Assembly: GCA_025354615.1 (NCBI GenBank)
Contig: JANXMO010000514.1
Coordinates: forward strand, 1 to 9,839
Reading direction: 5' to 3'
Source of the DNA: Burkholderiales bacterium
GTDB lineage: Bacteria > Pseudomonadota > Gammaproteobacteria > Burkholderiales > Burkholderiaceae_C
DNA length: 9,839 bases
Position 1 is the stretch's first letter. Each line of letters starts with the position of its first letter. Shown here one piece after another: positions 7,405 to 9,839 of the stretch. The notes under the pieces are model-generated. The model searched no databases. It was not told where the DNA came from and saw only the letters and a program-made list of their open reading frames with translations. A program made the position numbers and the translations under genes.

Positions 7405-8291
7405 ATCGCTTGAGCAATATCTTGATCGGCGAAGGAGCGGCCTGAACGATCAGGCTGCTGCGCGGTGGCGACTGGCGCCAACACGCGGTCCAGCACGCGC
7501 GCTTCAATCGCTGCAAAGGCCGCGCCGCGGCGTCGGGGCCGTGCTAAAGGCACCGGCTCGTCGAGCGCCACACGGTGGGAATCGATCAGCAGCACACGGT
7601 CCGCAAGCGCCACCGCTTCCGCCACGTCGTGGGTGACCAACAGCGCCGTGAAGCCATGGCGCAGCCACAGCCGTTCGATCAGCCGGTGCATTTCAAGGCG
7701 CGTCAATGCATCGAGCGCGCCGAGCGGCTCGTCCAGCAACAACAGGCGCGGCGTGTGAACCAGTGCGCGGGCCAGCGCCACCCGCTGGCGCTGGCCACCC
7801 GACAGCACCGCCGGCCAGTCGCCCGCCCGCTCTGCCAGGCCGACTTGCGCCAGCGCTTCAAGCGCGCGCGCTTTGGCATCCACACCCGCAAGGCCCAGCG
7901 CAACGTTGTCCAGAACCCGCTTCCAGGGCAGCAGGCGCGCATCCTGAAACATGATGCGCGTGCCGGCATGCAGGCTTTGCGAACGCTTCACAGCCTGGGC
8001 GGGTGGCGGCTCACCTTCGAACAGCACGTGACCCGCATCGGCACTTTCAAGCCCCGCGAGCAAGCGCAGCAGCGTGCTTTTGCCGCAACCGCTGCGGCCA
8101 ACAACGGCGACGAATTCGCCAGCGGCCAGCTGCAGGTCAACCGCATCGAGCACCGGCCGGCCGGCGTAACTTTTCGACACCGCCTGCAAAGCCACTGCCA
8201 GGCCAGTCGGTGATGAAGGCGAAAAAACCACACGTTGTGGCAACACGGCCGGCACGGACACGGCGCTGTGGGCCAACCGGGCCACCGTCAT
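7395..8291 (-). CDS. ssuB: Aliphatic sulfonate ABC transporter ATP-binding protein SsuB
   Basis: This is the cytoplasmic ATPase of an alkanesulfonate importer, partner of SsuC. The 298-residue product has Walker A GRSGCGKS at 65-72, Q-loop Gln116 in [21 protein letters not shown] (a signature of the SsuB/TauB/NrtD group), LSGGQ at 163-167, Walker B LLLLDE at 183-188 and switch His221. About 30 residues precede the ABC domain, more than in a minimal SsuB, and there is a Gln/Asp-rich tail after 255. The ATG overlaps the ssuC stop as ATGA and has GGGAG 6 bases upstream, so the start is well supported. Linkage to ssuC and ssuD favours SsuB over taurine or nitrate relatives. Confidence 0.93.
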   Translation of the reverse strand: MTVARLAHSAVSVPAVLPQRVVFSPSSPTGLAVALQAVSKSYAGRPVLDAVDLQLAAGEFVAVVGRSGCGKSTLLRLLAGLESADAGHVLFEGEPPPAQAVKRSQSLHAGTRIMFQDARLLPWKRVLDNVALGLAGVDAKARALEALAQVGLAERAGDWPAVLSGGQRQRVALARALVHTPRLLLLDEPLGALDALTRLEMHRLIERLWLRHGFTALLVTHDVAEAVALADRVLLIDSHRVALDEPVPLARPRRRGAAFAAIEARVLDRVLAPVATAQQPDRSGRSFADQDIAQAISA

Positions 8292-9079
8292 GCAGCGCTC
8301 CCGGCGGCGGTTTGTTGACTTGGGTGCCAGCGCAGCCAGCCACGTTCCATGGCCTTGGCGCCCAGATCGGCCAGCTTGCCCAGCACGGCATACAACAAGA
8401 TGCCCACCAGCACCACATCGGTCTGCAGGAATTCACGCGCGTTCATCGTCATGTAGCCGATACCCGATTGGGCCGAGACCGTTTCCGCCACGATCAACAA
8501 TACCCACGTCAAACCCAGCGAAAACCGCACGCCAACCAAAATGGAAGCGCAGGCACCGGGCAGAACCACATGCCGGTACAGCGGCCAGCCCGACAAGCCA
8601 TAGCTGCGCGCCATTTCAATCAGCCCTGCATCCACTGAACGAATGCCATGAAAGGTGTTCAGGTAGACGGGGAAGAAAACGCCCAACGCCACCAGAAACA
8701 GCTTGGCGGTTTCGTCAATGCCAAACCACAGGATGACCAGCGGGATCAGCGCCAGCGGCGGGATGTTGCGCAACATCTGCAGGCTGGAGTCGAGCGCCCA
8801 TTCAGCGCGCTTGAAGGTGCCCGTCAACAAGCCCAGCAACAAGCCCAGCCCGCCGCCAACCGTAAAGCCAACGGCGGCACGCCATGTCGACGTGCCGATG
8901 TGGCGTGCCATTTCGCCCGAAACCAACAGCGCCCAGAACGCCTTCAGCACCGCCAAGGGTGCGGGCAGCACGCGGGTCGACAACCAACCGAATTGCGCGG
9001 CGGCTTGCCATACCGCCACCAACAGCAACGGCACGGCCCAGGGCAAAACGCGCTGGCTGTTCGTTTTTCCATTCAACAT
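8288..9079 (-). CDS. ssuC: Aliphatic sulfonate ABC transporter permease SsuC
   Basis: This is the inner-membrane permease of the alkanesulfonate importer. It has 263 residues from ATG 9079 ([14 protein letters not shown]). Hydrophobic segments lie near 12-28, 67-86, 106-119, 126-140, 178-200 and 222-236. The motif [18 protein letters not shown] at 104-121 and the EAA loop at about 154-174 ([20 protein letters not shown]) are typical of SsuC. The start lies 7 bases after the ssuD stop and has GAGG 5 bases upstream, partly formed by the ssuD TGA. A longer start at 9136 would lie inside ssuD and adds 19 non-conserved residues, so it is rejected. The stop overlaps the ssuB start (ATGA), indicating coupled translation. 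Confidence 0.93.
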   Translation of the reverse strand: MLNGKTNSQRVLPWAVPLLLVAVWQAAAQFGWLSTRVLPAPLAVLKAFWALLVSGEMARHIGTSTWRAAVGFTVGGGLGLLLGLLTGTFKRAEWALDSSLQMLRNIPPLALIPLVILWFGIDETAKLFLVALGVFFPVYLNTFHGIRSVDAGLIEMARSYGLSGWPLYRHVVLPGACASILVGVRFSLGLTWVLLIVAETVSAQSGIGYMTMNAREFLQTDVVLVGILLYAVLGKLADLGAKAMERGWLRWHPSQQTAAGSAA

Positions 9080-9084
9080 GCGGG

Positions 9085-9088
9085 CCTC
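9085..9088 (-). promoter_or_regulatory. Ribosome binding site of ssuC built into the ssuD stop codon
   Basis: The minus strand reads TGAGG, where TGA (9089-9087) is the ssuD stop and GAGG (9088-9085) is the Shine-Dalgarno, 5 bases before ATG 9079. This decides the ssuC start and implies coupling to ssuD translation. Confidence 0.6.
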
Positions 9089-9839
9089 AGCTTTGCGAAA
9101 CCCGCGGCACATAGCTGTTGGCAACGATTTCGCCAAACGGCCCGGTCAATGTTTGGCCGCCCAGCCGCGCTTGCAACGCCACAGGCAGCAACGGAAACAC
9201 CAGCTCGGCGAAGCGGTGCGCTTCTTCCAGATGCGGGTAGCCGGACAAAATGAAATGCTCGAGGCCGAGCGCCGCGTATTCCTGTATTCGATCGGCCACC
9301 TGCTGCGGGTCACCCACCAGCGCTGTGCCGGCGCCGCCGCGCACCAGGCCAACACCGGCCCACAGGTTGGGCGACACCTCCAGCCCTTCACGCACATTGG
9401 CCTTGTTGAATTGCCCGCGGTGCAGCGCAGCCATGCGGCGCTGGCCGACGGAATCCATCTGGGCAAACCGCTCCTGCGCCGCGCGCACCACCGATTCATC
9501 GAGGTGAGAAACAAGCTCGGCCGCGGCGCGCCAGGCCTCGTCCTCGGTTTCCCGCACGATGACATGCAGCCGGATGCCGAACTGCAGCGTGCGGCCGTGG
9601 CGGGCCGCGCGTTGCCGCATGTCGGCCACTTTTTCGGCCACCGCGGCGGGGGGCTCGCCCCAGGTCAGATAGGTGTCGACCTGCTCTGCCGCCAGTTCGT
9701 GCGCCTCGTCGGACGAACCGCCGAAAAACACCGGCGGGTAAGGCCGCGACACAGGGGGGTACAGCACCTTGGCACCTTTGACGCGCAGTTGGCTGCCCTC
9801 ATGGTCAAACGGTTCACCGGCATGGCTGCGCGCCAGCAC
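9087..9839 (-). CDS. ssuD: FMNH2-dependent alkanesulfonate monooxygenase SsuD, C-terminal 250 residues (5' end outside window)
   Basis: SsuD uses reduced flavin from SsuE and O2 to split alkanesulfonates into aldehyde and sulfite in the cytoplasm. The visible part aligns from memory with Escherichia coli SsuD across its C-terminal two thirds. Residues matching the known active-site set are Trp60 (E. coli Trp196, in YLTWGEP), Arg90 and His92 (Arg226, His228, in FGIRLHVIV), Arg167 (Arg297, in [12 protein letters not shown]) and Tyr201 (Tyr331, in LSGYPH). Spacings agree except for about six extra residues between His92 and Arg167 (around 141-153, [13 protein letters not shown]). The gene ends ...PRVSQS, like E. 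coli ...VAQS. The N-terminal catalytic region with Cys54 is not visible. It is first in the visible ssuDCB operon. ssuA and possibly ssuE are expected further upstream. Confidence 0.95.
   Translation of the reverse strand: MLARSHAGEPFDHEGSQLRVKGAKVLYPPVSRPYPPVFFGGSSDEAHELAAEQVDTYLTWGEPPAAVAEKVADMRQRAARHGRTLQFGIRLHVIVRETEDEAWRAAAELVSHLDESVVRAAQERFAQMDSVGQRRMAALHRGQFNKANVREGLEVSPNLWAGVGLVRGGAGTALVGDPQQVADRIQEYAALGLEHFILSGYPHLEEAHRFAELVFPLLPVALQARLGGQTLTGPFGEIVANSYVPRVSQS

Noticed and set aside
1..9839. CRISPR array, tRNA, rRNA, insertion sequence, prophage or defence genes
   Set aside because: No spaced repeats, cloverleaf-like segments, terminal inverted repeats with transposase, or integrase-like frames were seen on either strand; all substantial coding is accounted for by housekeeping and sulfur genes.

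Overview
This is a GC-rich (roughly 60 percent by eye), densely packed chromosomal window. The proteins look like those of Betaproteobacteria, order Burkholderiales, most likely family Comamonadaceae. That placement is inference from protein resemblance and the etfB / murI / cysB / sulfate transporter neighbourhood; no rRNA or other marker is present. I see no tRNA, rRNA, CRISPR array, insertion sequence, phage gene or plasmid feature, and no stretch over 300 bases lacks a gene.

Layout. The left edge holds the first 35 codons of etfB (minus strand), divergent from murI, glutamate racemase (plus). Next on the plus strand is cysB, a LysR-type sulfur regulator. Everything to the right is on the minus strand and concerns sulfur acquisition. 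Read in the direction of transcription it is: ssuD (5' end outside the window), ssuC, ssuB, a 110-bp gap, sbp (sulfate-binding protein), a 115-bp gap, a second CysP-like binding protein, cysT, cysW, cysA. A strong intrinsic terminator then lies between the convergent 3' ends of cysA and cysB.

How they work together. Sbp and the CysP-like protein capture sulfate or thiosulfate in the periplasm and deliver it to the CysT-CysW-CysA importer. SsuBC is the membrane and ATPase part of an alkanesulfonate importer, and SsuD cleaves alkanesulfonates to sulfite and aldehyde with FMNH2 and O2. CysB is the expected activator of these functions under sulfur limitation, so preferred inorganic sulfur, scavenged organosulfur and their regulator sit in one block of about 9 kb.

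The most useful non-coding observation is an identical 12-base word, TTCCGCATAAGC. It occurs exactly three times, each time 75 to 117 bases upstream of a sulfur gene (cysB, sbp and the CysP-like gene) and each time in the same orientation relative to that gene. One copy straddles the ssuB stop codon and another overlaps a perfect 10-bp inverted repeat. I propose it as a CysB (or CysB-family) control element. I found no wholly new system; the genes are members of known families.
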